A program made the position numbers and the translations under genes. This document shows, in pieces, positions 1 through 14,141 of a DNA stretch of 64,000 nucleotides. The notes under the pieces are model-generated. The model did no database searches. It worked only from the letters and a program-made list of their open reading frames with translations, and had not been told where the DNA came from. This stretch comes from Pseudisothecium myosuroides (Eukaryota > Streptophyta > Bryopsida > Hypnales > Lembophyllaceae). The first letter of the stretch is position 1, and each line of letters starts with the position of its first letter. The stretch spans positions 7,812,001 through 7,876,000 of the forward strand of contig OX637287.1 of assembly GCA_951799445.1 (NCBI GenBank), in the 5' to 3' direction.

Positions 1-1574
1 CTAAGAGGCCTGGTGTGCTCCTCAGTAAGAGAGTACACCAGGTACTCTTACTATTAATCTTACTGATTGGAAAGCACTCCCAGGGGAGGAGGCGGGAGTT
101 TGTTTGTTTGTTTGTTTGTTTTGCCAGATTTCAATGTCAAGTCTTAGGTCTTGACTATTGAATTAAAATGCAATTTAGCTTCTGCTTTTAGTAAAGTGGA
201 AATTACACATATTAGTGTGGACAAATACTTATGATTAGAAATGCCTTTTAGATATGTACCCAAAAGAGGGGATTATTAGATCCCACCCTCCCACCCTTGA
301 AAGCACCAATGACAGATTTTCTGTTAAGCTACTTAGATTATGAGATCTATAGGATCTAATGCCTATTGCACCTCTAATACTATTACAGCTCTAAGCTATT
401 ATGACGTCTCTAATGACCAAAGCATTTGGCAATTAATAGCTCAAATATTACAGGCAAAAGAAACCGCCAGAGCTAATATAAGCTACAGTATGCAGTACCT
501 GAAGTTATTAACAGGCTGCATTACAAAAGGACTGCGGTCTGAAGCTATTTCAGAGCATTAATGTTGATAAATCAGCAACTCGTTTCTTAGCCTAGATTTG
601 CAATTCAAAAGCTTTACATTCATCTGCACAAAATACAGCTAGGCTACCTGTCCAGCTATGAGTTTATATATACTCAGCAGACAATATCAGGTGGACCCTT
701 GTCGTTCTGAGTACCTTTGCACTGTAGAGGAACAGTTATTCAGAGCTTGAGCTGAGTCACGAGGTTCTGAGTACCTTTGCACTGTAGAGGAACAGTTATT
801 CAGAGCTTGAGCTGAGTCACGAGGTTCTGAGTACCTTTGCACTGTAGAGGAACAGTTACTCGAAACCTGAGTTGATTTGCGAGATACTCTTGCGGGAACA
901 GACTGTGCGGTGCGGCCAACTGCTTGTTACTTCGGCAGTTAATTTCGAGGTTACACAAGGGTGCTTTGGTGAAAAAATGGCAACTTTGGGATCACAACGT
1001 CCAGCTTACGGCCAGGTTTACTGATGAAGAGTATTGTTGTTGTGGTTTAAAAGTTTTTTGATTCATTTGATTTGTTTCTCCTAGCGAAAGCAATAACAAG
1101 CGTAGTGGGCTGAAAACACCTCGTGTACCTCATTAACATTCCATTTTTTGTCATGTTGTGGGATGGGCACAGGTGAGGTCCACTGCCTCTAGGAGCTTCT
1201 GATCAACGAGCTTCAATTTTCTGAACCTTATTTCTTAAGCTTTGGTCTTATTTAGATTTATTTGCAATGAGATGTAGGCAACTTGAGTAGATAATTTCAA
1301 GTTATGCTCAAGGACTATGGACACCATTATATGTACAGTACGATTTACGATTTACTTTAGTAAGATATGCTACCAAGTTTGCTTACAAAAGTGATCTGTA
1401 TGAGGGTATTATATTTCTTACACTGATAAGGAGGTTTTTGCTGAAGATATGAAGTACCGGTAGTAAACTACGATACAGTGCTTGCCATGATATAGAGCTT
1501 GCTGTCACAAGATTGATTTTAATGACATAGAATCATAATAGGCCTGGATGTATTAGTGATATAGTACAAAAGGA
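1..1574. other. Non-genic left edge
   Basis: No credible coding exon was found. The only structured element is the 60-bp tandem array at 704-883. A 73-codon open frame at 340-561 has no recognisable motif, no splice context and ordinary AT-rich composition, so it is not called as a gene. Confidence 0.6.
704..883. repeat. 60-bp tandem repeat, three units
   Basis: The unit starting GTTCTGAGTACCTTTGCACT recurs at 704, 764 and 824 with an exact 60-bp period. Units 1 and 2 are essentially identical. Unit 3 keeps the first half and then diverges. Because 60 is a multiple of three, a frame could stay open through it, but no conserved protein is visible. Confidence 0.92.
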
Positions 1575-2165
1575 TCAAGAATTGATCAGATTAGTGCCCG
1601 ATCTAGGGGTGTTCCAGAAAAAGATGTTTTGTTTGTCACGTGGAGATCTCCCGGACCGTGCGTCCTCGGGGGCGTGCTTGGTATCATTGGAAAGCCCTCG
1701 GCAAGGAGGGGTGCACGGGCTTGGTTTTGTGGCATTTGGACTTACGGCACGGAAGTTATTGAATTTCAAAGTATTTATGGATTAAAAAATTAGAAAATTA
1801 ATTTTACTTTGATTTTTGTCGCGTTCTTGGTACCGTCGGAAAGCTCTCGGCGAGGAGGGGTGCACGGGTTTGGTTTGGTGACGTTCCAATCTACTAGGGG
1901 AAAGTTAAGGATTTTTGAGTTATTTTTTGTTCTTAAAAATTATTAAATTATGTTAAATTATGTATCTTTTGAACTATGTGTCAATTTGTCACGTTTTTGG
2001 TACTGTTGGAAAGCCCTCAACGAGGAGGGATGCATGGGCTTTGTTTTTTTTGGCATTTGGACCTACGGTGGAAAAGTTCTAGATTTTTGAGTTATTTTTT
2101 GTTTTAAAAATGACTTTTACTTTTTTTTTGGTTGTGGCAATGGCACAGGGCTACACTAGTTGTTC
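1575..2165 (+). repeat. Tandem array of about 150-170 bp units (GTGCACGGG family)
   Basis: Three diverged units are recognisable by the recurring blocks GAAAGCCCTCGGCGAGGAGG and GTGCACGGGCTTGGTTTTGT, spaced about 150-170 bp. Each is followed by GGCATTTGGACCTACGG and an AT-rich run. The array ends at a block whose reverse complement is the GTGTAGCCCTGTGCCATTGC-type end also seen at 17.2, 17.6, 55.2 and 55.8 kb. The same repeat lies in inverse orientation at 17188-17790 and 55225-56420, so this is a dispersed repeat rather than a gene. The short opposing open frames inside it are repeat-derived. Confidence 0.8.
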
Positions 2166-2607
2166 GTGAAAACAAACTTGACCTTGTCAAAAAAAAAATT
2201 GAAAAAATTTGAAAAATGCATTCAAAAATGAATTCTATAAGTTGTTGTTTTTGAAGATGCTAAAATTGCCCAAAAAACAAGATTGTCCATAACTTTCTCA
2301 TTATTAGTCCAAATAGAATGAATCAAAGCTTCAAATGTACACAAAAACATGATCTTTGAGCGGAAAAAAAAAAAAAAAAAAAATCATTTTTCTGTTTTTT
2401 TTTTCTTGCCCAGCAAACTGTTTTTTTGCTTTAGGATGCCATAACTTTTGCTCCCGGGCATCGATTGAAAAAAAATTATATTTTTAGAAAGCTACTATGA
2501 TTTCCTATCTTCAAAAACAGTTTCAAAAAATCAGGTCAAAATTTGAGGTCACACAGGCCTGCCCAAAATCTCAAGTGTCCCCCGAGGGGACTTTGGTACT
2601 TTAGGGG
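2166..2607 (-). mobile_element. Truncated TTAA-flanked element (piggyBac-like signature)
   Basis: The right end reads CTTTAGGGG followed by TTAA at 2608-2611. Internal blocks such as TCCATAACTTTCTCAT and GAATGAATCAAAGCTT match the full-length copy at 54084-55017 in the same orientation. The left part is missing where it abuts the tandem array, so this is a 5'-truncated, non-coding copy. Confidence 0.7.
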
Positions 2608-2611
2608 TTAA

Positions 2612-2878
2612 GGTAGTGTGCTCTAAAAGCCATCATGACACAGAGGCACATTTTGCTTTCTTCGATGTACCAATAGTGTACACTCCAGGAGGTGGTCGCT
2701 TTTAGTGACTCTTGCATTTCAACTTCAAAAATTTATAACTAATTCCACAAAGATCCAAAAAATATGAAATGACTTGAGTTAGATGCCAACTCAACTTTTC
2801 TTTGTATGAAAATTTATTGAAAATTGTTTCAAGGAGTTTAGCTTCCCCGAAAAGGCAATCAGCTCTTCAATGGTCGCT
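2612..2878 (+). repeat. Dispersed repeat shared with 7.95-9.09 kb
   Basis: A block starting near AGTGTACACTCCAGGAGGTG and ending near AATCAGCTCTTCAATGGTC matches the right arm of the long-TIR element at about 8870-9090 in direct orientation, and the left arm at 7952-8150 in inverse orientation. It is sandwiched between two TTAA sites and appears to be a solo arm of that family. Confidence 0.7.
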
Positions 2879-2882
2879 TTAA

Positions 2883-3842
2883 CCCCTCGTCGCCTGAAGT
2901 CCAAACGAGGTCAAAAACAGCGTTGCTTTTGAAGTGTTGTAAATTTAGATGTTGCTAAGTTATAGAAATCTTAACCGTACAATATTGTAGTGGACATGTT
3001 GTAGATGACACAGAAAAAATCTGAAGCCATTTGACCGCATGGATTGAAAGATTATAATGTTTTAGTGTTAAAAAAAGATGCTGAAATTTTCCAAAAAGCA
3101 CATTTGGAGGTGAAATTCGACTTCTAAACCTACTCAAATGAAAAAACTTGAGACTATAAAGTGATTCAAAATCAACATACAAACACATTGGTGAAAAAAA
3201 ATATCATTCAATTGACTCAATGTGTCTGCAAAATAGATTTGAAATGTCAAAAAATAACATGAAAAGTTGCAAAAAACACCATGTAAGGCTAAACCTCCTC
3301 CACTAAAAAGCATCTCAGTCATTCATTACTTTTTGGATTCAAGTGAAATTTTAGCCACACAAACTAGACTAGTATGCGCAACTTTCACAAAAGAAATTAT
3401 TGAAAATGGACATTGTATGAAGAAGTTACAAGCCGCCGAATTTCACTGTAATCCGAAAATGGCTGGATTTTAAATTTTGAATTGCTCCCAAACATTCAAA
3501 GAAGCTTGTATTGACATGAAAATTTTACCACAATACCTAGACTAAAAGGGGAACACAACCCAAAATTTTTTATTGAAAATGAACATTGTATGAAGGAGAT
3601 ACACTCCCCCGAAGTTTCAGCCATCAAATGCAGTTTGGTGAATTCAAATTGAACCTGTGAACTTTGATTGGCTCCCATTTAATTTTTAAATCTTGGATTG
3701 ATCTGAAAATTTTACCACACAAACTAGAAGAGAAAGCGCAACTTTACCAATAAGTTTTATTGAATTCGGATATCGGATGCAAAAGTTACAGCACTTTGAA
3801 TTATACATGAGGACACTTTTTGTCCCCTCAGGCGATGAGGGG
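2883..3842. mobile_element. TTAA-flanked TIR element, 960 bp, non-coding
   Basis: The left end CCCCTCGTCGCCTGAAG and right end TCAGGCGATGAGGGG are imperfect inverted repeats. They are directly bordered by TTAA at 2879-2882 and 3843-3846. TTAA duplication with CCC-starting ends is the established piggyBac signature. No transposase frame is present. The interior holds short degenerate repeats containing GAAAATTTTACCACA. Confidence 0.75.
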
Positions 3843-3846
3843 TTAA

Positions 3847-4240
3847 GAGCATACTACTTTAAATAATTCAGGGTCTCCGATTCCGTTTGAACTCAAAATT
3901 TCCACCTGCAATGGTACTTTCCATTTGTTCAAAAAAAAGAGAAAAGAATTTCCATCTGTGGCAAGTACGGAGTATTAAATTCCTGCGTTCCGTATTACCA
4001 AAAGCAAGAGCATTGATTGGTTCTCCCTACCCCGAAACAGTGTCGGCCCTGTCTAAGGGCTTAATAAATGGTTCTTCCATTTGTTCAAAAAAAATAAAAA
4101 ATAAGGGCTTAATAAACCGGCCAACTAAACCACCAAAAAACTGGATGAAAATCATCCATTTGTATGAAGTTCATAAGCCACTCAGTTTTTATTTGTAGCC
4201 CTGGGGGCTTTACAGGTTAATGAAGAAGACACCAGGTAAG
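3847..4240. other. Non-genic spacer upstream of the NTM1-like gene
   Basis: The open frame at 3887-4198 contains low-complexity direct repeats (TCCATTTGTTCAAAAAAAA occurs twice) and no recognisable domain. It probably includes the distal promoter of the following gene. Confidence 0.5.
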
Positions 4241-4247
4241 TTAGGGC

Positions 4248-4256
4248 TAGGGTTTA
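4248..4256 (+). promoter_or_regulatory. Telo-box-like motif upstream of the NTM1-like gene
   Basis: TAGGGTTTA lies about 390 bp before the chosen ATG, preceded by TTAGGGC. Telo-boxes (AAACCCTA or its complement) are common in promoters of plant translation-related housekeeping genes. Position and function here are inferred. Confidence 0.4.
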
Positions 4257-4643
4257 GAGCAGTTGCTGCTCCTCCTTCTCCCCATTTGAATCTCAACTCT
4301 CTCACATTCTGCACCACAATCCATCCACTTCGTTTCTGCCGCAACAATTTCTACATGTTGGAGGTCTCCAGCGAACGATGTCCTACATGTAGCGTGATCT
4401 CGATGTAATTCAAGAGTCTGTGTGCAGAATCGCAATCTATTATTATTGCTTCAGAAACTTAGCGGACTGCAGTTTGCCGCTTCCATTCCCGTCGTTTTCA
4501 TAGTGTGGTCGGGGTTTATGAGGGCTTGCACTTTGCGAGGGCCGTTTGGTGGATTTCCTTGGTCAAATTTGAAGTTTGAAAGAGGCAGAGTCGCTCTGCG
4601 GAAGGCTCCTGCTTTAGGCAAGAATTGCAGTTTTAATTTCGAC

Positions 4644-7391
<2,748 letters not shown>

Positions 7392-7951
7392 TAGTTCTCT
7401 TCGTGTATCCATCGACTTACTGTGTTTCATTGTATCGACTAGTGTTCGTACATCGATTGCAGTTCGAGAGCATATTTAATTGATAATCATTTTGGGCGGC
7501 GTACTGGTGACGGTCTGGGACGGTCCATTAACCCTTGGCTTTACCACTAGACTGTCGTCTTGGCTACCCTGGTTAATGCATGTTGACTCCAGTGTGATAC
7601 CGCTATCAACCCGGGTATTAGCGTAGCAACCTAGGCATATAGGTTACCGGATATGGAGTATCCTATTTTTCAATGCCAGTATTGGTACCCACCTTCTTAC
7701 GGTCACCAAGGTATCAAATGTGCAGCTGTGAACATTTTATGAAGATTGTACAGACCATGACCCACCTTCCATCAAATTTACTCTTTTTCCAATACGTGTG
7801 TCCCGTGGTATCAAAAGAATTGATAACGGCACATAACACCACTGGCACGTCGATGAAATTTGAGAAAAAGTCTTACGAAAAGTACCAGCGGTTCCTCTAT
7901 ACCAATTTGACAAACTGGGGTTAGTATGTGCGAGGGATGGAACCAAGGTAG
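7392..7951. other. 3' flank of the NTM1-like gene
   Basis: Contains the presumed 3' UTR and spacer. The 83-codon frame at 7673-7924 has no recognised motif and no match to neighbouring genes. No clear terminator-type signal is distinguishable in this plant sequence. Confidence 0.5.
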
Positions 7952-9090
7952 GTGGTCCATTTAAGAGCTGATGCATATTGGGGAAGCTGAATTTTTTTAG
8001 TATAATTTTTATAGAAAGAAAATGAAATTGGCATCCAATCCAAGTTGTTTGATATTTTTTGGACCTTAAAGGAATTAGTTATGAATTTTTGAAGTTGAAA
8101 TGTAGTGGTCATTAATAGCATCCACTTCCTTCAATGCAGAGTCACTACTTGTACATTGATAGAACATTGACAAAAGCAAAAAATTCCTTTGTGTTAGAGG
8201 GCATTTTAAAGTTTGCTTTGTTTTAGAGCCTCCAACTTTAGTAATAAACTAGATCAACCTATCACCACCCACATTTGCGATCTTGGAGACCTTGGAGAAG
8301 TTATTTGTCTATTTGCATAATTTTTAGGGATTGAAAAGTTTGAGAGAAGTCATTTGCAAGTAGAAGGAAGACATTCCGACAAATGATGAATTTTTTTGTG
8401 ATTTTTCAAAGTTTGTTGGGAATAATTTGATAAAGTATGGATAGAGCCATGCTAAACTGCGCTCACATGTCCCCTCCCGAAGTACAATGTCATGATGCTA
8501 AAGGATTGTGAAAATTGTGGTAATGGAAGGGTCTATATACTGGATGTCCGAATTGGAAGACTAATGACATTGGGTTGTTCTACCTTAGATGGGTTGGAGC
8601 TAGCCCTTGCATGACTAGTCTACTGTATTTGGGTGGATCTCCTTTGGTGCCATACCTTTCTGTTCCATCCTCCTTTTGCAATTGAAAGTTATTCTTCTTG
8701 TGTCCAAAAAAATTGAGAAAAAATTGCATTAATTTACAAGTCAATGCCACCATCATGACCATGCACCTGATCTACCAACTCCAAGGTCTAAGAATGGAGG
8801 TTCTAAAATGAACCAGGCTCTAAAATGGTCCTCTTGCGTAAAGGTACACTTTGCACTCTTCATTGCACCATCGATGTACAAAAAGTGTACACTGTAGGAG
8901 GTGGTTCAGTTTAGTGACCACTGCTTTTCAACTTCAAAAATTCCTAAGTGATTTCCCAAAGGTCCAAAAAAAATATGAAACACCTTGGGTTAGATGTCAA
9001 TTCCATTTTTCTTTCAATGAAAATTGAATGAAAAATACTTCTAGGAGTTTAACTTCCCCCAAAATGCAAATCAGCTGTTAAATGGTCTAT
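7952..9090. mobile_element. Element with long terminal inverted repeats (about 200 bp arms)
   Basis: The left arm begins near GGTCCATTTAAGAGCTGATG and runs to the TTGAAGTTGAAATG block near 8100. The right arm, from about 8870, is its imperfect reverse complement, with TTTTCAACTTCAAAAATTCC and AAATCAGCTGTTAAATGGTC. Arms are roughly 200 bp and the middle is about 0.7 kb without a coding frame. A solo copy of the arm is at 2612-2878. Long TIRs suggest a Mutator-like or foldback origin, but I could not settle the target-site duplication. Confidence 0.6.
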
Positions 9091-10084
9091 TTATGGATGG
9101 CTCACCTTACACCGCATATGTATAAAAAACTCACTCTGGAATGCAACTATGACCACAAGCTGCTCATATAAAATCCCTCCTGAAAATTGAGCACAGAAGG
9201 ACATATACCCCACCCGTCCTAAGGTCACGTAGTACACATACTGTCTTCATCTTCCTCACAGGGGATTCAATACAAGATTTAACCTTGAGTATTGACACAG
9301 ATTTAGAGCTGGCATCGCCTCCTGGAAAATTCCGGCTCTAAATACCCCGACTCTGAATACCACGAATGTCACTGTAATAAGTGTAACAGACCCTAATACA
9401 GAGCATTGCGAATGAGATGCACCCCGCACACACCCCGCACACGGGAAACAAAAGCGCGGTTTGAACACTCATAAGGGATGAGCACCGAAAATCATAGTTT
9501 CTATTACGTAACAATTTAATTAATCATCGGGAATTGAATTAAGTAATAAAATTTTTAAGTAATTCTATCTCCAAGTGCACCAAAATCCAACACCAACAGT
9601 ACACTATCTCTCAAAAGATTATCATGTTGTCATTGTGTAGATCTTGTCTAATCAATATCGAGGCATCATAGCGAGACAGGTATCGAATGCTTGCACCGAT
9701 GTAAGCGCATCAACAAACCTCTTGTAATTGAACAGACAGAGAAAAGCAAACATGACACAACAACAAGATTCTTGACATAGCTCAGTTAATCTCGTACGGC
9801 ATCACAAAACTGCAAGCATCCAGATCGCATCCACAAGCACACAAAATCTTAGAAACCTAGGTAGACCTTCCTTTTATTGATAGAAAACAGAACCCAAGAC
9901 ACGAAAATTCAGCCGCCACGACGGACAAATATGAAACTGGCCTGTCATAGACCATCCCGACAGACACAGAAGTTCAATGCAGCCCTTTTCGAACCAGTAC
10001 CTTCCAGTACTTGTCACCAACGCATCAAGCCATGAAAAGCTACCTAGGCTACAGAATGGTCCCGTCCCATACTGATTAGTACTA
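9091..10084. other. Non-genic interval before inverted-duplication arm 1
   Basis: No conserved protein frame, RNA gene or clear repeat was recognised. Short frames at 9256-9468 and 9874-10092 on the minus strand lack motifs. Confidence 0.5.
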
Positions 10085-10234
10085 AAATACACTGCAAACT
10101 AATTGACCGGCCAGGCAACAGCCGTTGGCCAGCCATTAACATACGAAGTTCCGATTATTAGGTGATAAAAACTACTAGAAATCAAGCCCAGCGCAGTCCC
10201 GCTTCTCGAACTAGCTGCCCAGCTGCTCAGTAAC

Positions 10235-11575
10235 TTAGTGATAGATTGGAACGCAGCACTTGCTCATGTTGTCGTACTTGCTGCCAGCCTTGCACTGCTG
10301 TCCGCACTTGCCGGCGCTGCCATGGCCAACCCAAAGCAATCCACAGAATGTCAGAGTACGTCTAGAAAAGTATTGCAGAGCATGCAGGCTTATTCACGAC
10401 GATCTAGCGACGTAGCTAACTGGTAGCACCTCGCCATCAAATGCAAAGATCGATCTTGACTCAACATAAGGTAGATAACCTCAGAAGACGGGATGCCCGA
10501 AAATATGCATCGAGGAAAGATGCAACGAAAAACATTGAGCCAACAACGATCAAACTCGGCAGTCATCGTGGGGTACAATTACTAACTCGATTTGCTACAA
10601 TTAATCAACAATCATCAATCAACCATGACGGATGTGTAGCATAACAGTCAGGAAGCACTAAATGCAGAACCACAAAGATTCAGATTCCTAACTGATCTGT
10701 CTTTCAGCACAATGCATACCTGCAGGTGGCCTCGCCGCCCTTCAGGGTCACGGGGCAGCAGTAGCCGCACTTGCCGCAGTTGTAGATGTCGTTAGACAAG
10801 CTCTTCTCGCATCCGTTCTTCCAGATGTTGCTGTCACAGTTGCCATATCCGGGCTTGCACTCGGGCTCGCAGCACTTGCCGTACTTGCAGGGGGTCACGG
10901 CGTTGGGGACCTGCTTGCAGCAGTTGCCGCACTTGCCGCAGTTGAAGGGGTCGCTCAACAAGCTCTTCTCACACCCGTTCTTCCAGATGTTGCCGTCGCA
11001 GTTGCCGTACCCGGGATTGCACTCAGGCTCGCAGCACTTGCCGTACCTGCAGGGGGTCACGGCGTTCGCTACCTGCTTGCAGCAGTTGCCGCAACTGCCG
11101 CAGTTCTTCGGGTCCTTGAAGATGCACGTCTCGCACCCGGGCACGCGGGGCTTGCAGTCGGCGTAGCCCGTCGGGCACTTGTTCCACGCATCCGCGCTGC
11201 CTGCACATTGCAATGTACGCACAGTCGCACATGTCAGCATTCACATTAGTGACCTTTCCCCGACTGCAGCATGCATCATGGGAACCTAAACTCCAAGGTT
11301 CGAAGCACGCATATTGTAAACTCATCGAACGTACAGGCCTGGGTGAGCCGCACACATGTACAGGTCATCGTGCAAAAACTACTGATAATCACTGGCATGA
11401 CGGAAAGATGAACCGTTTCCGAATCGAACTGAATTGAACCACCACGCTGGAGACGGACAGACAGACGGGAAGAATAGAAGCGGGGACATGACGTACCGAT
11501 GAAGAGCACCGCCAAGGTGGCAGCCAACACTAGCATGGTGGCAAGTGTCTGCGCTGATCGCCGGGAGGTCGCCAT
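10235..11575 (-). CDS. STIG1-like secreted cysteine-rich repeat protein (gene A), three exons
   Basis: Exons on the minus strand: 11575-11497 (signal peptide MATSRRSAQTLATMLVLAAT and following), 11200-10720 (cysteine-rich repeats) and 10316-10235 (tail GKCGQQCKAG...KCCVPIYH then stop). Phases agree at both introns: the Gly after FI is split at junction 1 and a Ser codon is split at junction 2. Predicted length is 213 residues. The mature part holds a degenerate first module (CPTGYADC...GCETC), then two full 54-residue units with the DPxNCGxCGNCC and CEPEC.PGYGNCD motifs, then a partial unit ending CGYCC. NCGxCG followed by CC is typical of STIG1-domain proteins (Stig1/GRI family of secreted apoplastic peptides). 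Without exon 3, reading through the donor would add only YALC and stop. Closest relative is gene C at 44517. Extracellular location is inferred from the signal peptide; function is unknown. Confidence 0.85.
10791..11114 (-). repeat. Two 162-bp coding repeats in gene A
   Basis: Units start at the DP(K/F)N aspartate codon at 11114 and 10952, with a third partial unit starting at 10790. Spacing is exactly 162 bp (54 codons). The units are very similar at nucleotide level, which points to recent unit duplication or gene conversion. Confidence 0.9.
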
Positions 11576-11731
11576 TGCTGAGCTGAGAATGGCAGGATTG
11601 CGCTCACTTCGCCAATGGATATCGACTGACAGTGGATAGGAGGGAGCAAACTGGTGTGAGCAGGATGACAGATGCTCAGGCAGGCTGCTGGGATGCTGGT
11701 AAGATGATATCTGGGACCAGCCGAAGTCCGT

Positions 11732-11742
11732 CTTAAGTAGTG
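11732..11742 (-). promoter_or_regulatory. Shared core-promoter block of STIG1-like gene A
   Basis: On the minus strand this reads CACTACTTAAG, about 160 bp upstream of the ATG. Genes B (CACTATTTAAGG) and C (CACTACTTAAGG) have the same block at the same distance. The B version contains a TATTTAA TATA-like core, so this is the likely TATA region. Confidence 0.55.
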
Positions 11743-12169
11743 AATGGAAGGCCAGTCACTGTTCACGAGTGGAGTAATTTTCAGTGCTGTGCGCAGGTGC
11801 TCGTCGCTCGTTAGTTTTAGTTCGTCGACGCCATTGCCTGGGATGCTAATTACTGGATGAATTTCACTCCGCGTTGCCAACCCGCAGGGTTGGGATTTGG
11901 ATCCTATGCTGAATTTGAATCAGGTCGATCGCGGGTAAAACTGAATGCTCGCGTCATTGGTTGTTCGGGATCGACAGCATGACGCACGTGGCTGCCCCCA
12001 AATATGGTGCACGAATATCACGACTTCCCTGAGCCGGTTGGTCCGATCGATGCCCGTGGGCACCAAGGAAGATCAATACGAAAATTTTGCTTGACGGTGG
12101 TGAGGTAACCGTTCGAACTTCGAAACCGAGCTGTGCCATAATGTCAACGTTTACTTTTTGCAAGTGCCC

Positions 12170-13300
12170 GGTCCGGAGTTAATTGCATCCTTCCAGCAAA
12201 GATGGTAGCGCAGGGTACGATCGAGTGATGATCGGGTGGGTGGATGTTATTTAATATTACTGGTGTCTGGCTGCGATGTGAAGGGTGCGATGTGAAGGGA
12301 GCGATGTTTCGGGAGAAGTGGACAACCGCTGCTTCCAGCGCTTTAGTTCATTGGTAACCGGTCCTCTGTGGAAATAACGGGTTGGAGTGTGAAAATGGAG
12401 GATCCAAAATTGGTAGGATTCGCAACCAAATGGTGTGCAAAAATAAAAGGTGAATATGAACCCATGATTTTCATGAAATAGTTAGATTTTCATAGCTTGC
12501 AATTGAGTGATTGCAAGAGACACCTATCAGTTTTCAAGGGCCCTCAACACTATAAAATGAAGATTTGCATGGACATCCTTGTACAGATCTTGAATAGAAA
12601 AATCATAATTGTTCATTTTCAAAATCAGATTTTTGATGCAAAAACAATAAAACCAAACTTCAAAAAGAATTTTTCAAAAATATAACTACTAGAAATAGTA
12701 ACTTGATAAGGTTTTATATAACTTCAAAGTATTGTTGACACCAAAACTTAGTGCTTTGGGCATTTAGGGGTTAAGAGTGCCAAGTTTGTGGAATACTTCC
12801 ATTTTAATAAAATATCCATTGAAGTTATACAAGAAATGTCAAGAGATTTTGGACTGAAACCAGTTGGTGCCAATTTCACTGCAACCTGCTAAACTTTCAT
12901 CAATTGAATACTTAGAACATTGCCACTATTTTGCAAGAAATGTGACTTAGCAAAGGTGTTGAGGAGTGTTGATTTTGTAGATTTAGACTCTGTGCACTCT
13001 TGGTCCCCCACTCTTCAGCACCATGGTGCCACGGTATGTTCCATTTGCAGCTATTGTTCATGCATGTGGCATGTTGGCGGGCCATGTTGTCAAAAAGTTG
13101 ACAACCTATTCATAAAGGATACCCAAAAATTGCAGCTCAGTACAACAAAACATGACTCACGAAGATGGCATGCCAAACCATTTTTTTCGTGACCCGGACT
13201 AGATTTCACCGTCCCTGAGTCGGCTAGTCCACGGTGGGGGTGACATCACTCCCAGCCTCAGCAAGCCAATCCAATATTTTGCTAAACAATGGCGATGCTC
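12170..13300. other. Non-genic, mostly arm-1-specific DNA
   Basis: Includes an end resembling the TTAA family (GGGCATTTAGGGG directly before TTAA at about 12770) whose partner end I could not find. The 90-codon frame at 12920-13192 has no recognisable domain. Most of 12.3-12.8 kb has no counterpart in arm 2. Confidence 0.45.
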
Positions 13301-13897
13301 TTACTGTACTTTATTCGATTCAACAGTTGCAATTATAGTGAGAGGGCAAAACCAGGGGGCTCCGACCGCAGTATTAACCCACCGCAATATCTTTCGCCCA
13401 CGAATGGTAACTGTTAGGAGGCTCTCGCCTGTGCGAGTAGCCGATGTTCCAATGCCGCGGAGCCTGCAAGGTGACAGCCCATTACCACGTTGATTGATCG
13501 CATTCAGTTCAGCTGGTTCCAATGGCCATGCCTTCGAATCCTCCGATGGATGTGCGCAAGTTATCGAAGCAGCCTTATCTCCTCACTGTGCCTCGCATGG
13601 CATGCAAAAAGTCAACCCGGGGCAATCTGGTATACAATGCGCGAAAATATACACTGCCATATTAACTCACAGGCTATCTCTCGCTCAACAATTCCAGTGC
13701 AGCGGGAGGGATGCAGCGAACCGACCAAAAATAATATCCAAGAGGAATCCGTCGTGGTGGTGTACCCGAAAGTCAAATGCTGTCAGAAGTCAACTGCCAT
13801 TCGAAAGTCAAAGGCTCTGACTTCTGTCGCTGAGCGATTCTTCATCTGTAGCTGAATGAATTGTCAGACGTCGTGAAGCGAACTAGTGTAATGCATG

Positions 13898-14141
13898 CAT
13901 CAGGAAAGTACCCCCCTATTGCTTCAGTACTGTTGCATTACTGTTTCAGTGGCTACGCAGTATAATACTAAAAGATTACTGTTGCAGTACTGCAGGTAGT
14001 ACTGCAACAATACTCTTTCAGTTCTCTAAGTGAAAGAGTATTGTTGCAATACTGCATGCAGTAGTGCAACAGTAAGTTTTTAGTATTATACTGCGTAGCC
14101 ACTGCAACAGTACTGCAGCGGAGGGGGGCTTTTTCCTGATG
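13898..14141. mobile_element. Near-perfect 244-bp foldback (hairpin) element
   Basis: The left half starting CATCAGGAAAG and CCCCCC is mirrored by the right half ending GGGGGG, CTTTTTCCTGATG. Arms of roughly 115 bp pair around a loop of about 10 bases (14021-14030, between CTCTTTCA and TGAAAGAG). Internal motifs such as AGTACTGTTGCA repeat within each arm. The matching position in arm 2 (near 42320) lacks it, so it inserted after the duplication or was lost there. A foldback MITE is most likely. The transcript would be a long stem usable for small-RNA production, which is only inference. Confidence 0.8.

Noticed and set aside
10786..11407. Long open frames on the plus strand opposite the STIG1-like exon 2
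   Set aside because: Antisense shadows: GC-rich third positions and the 162-bp period keep the opposite strand open. The sense frame has the conserved cysteines, signal peptide and splice junctions.
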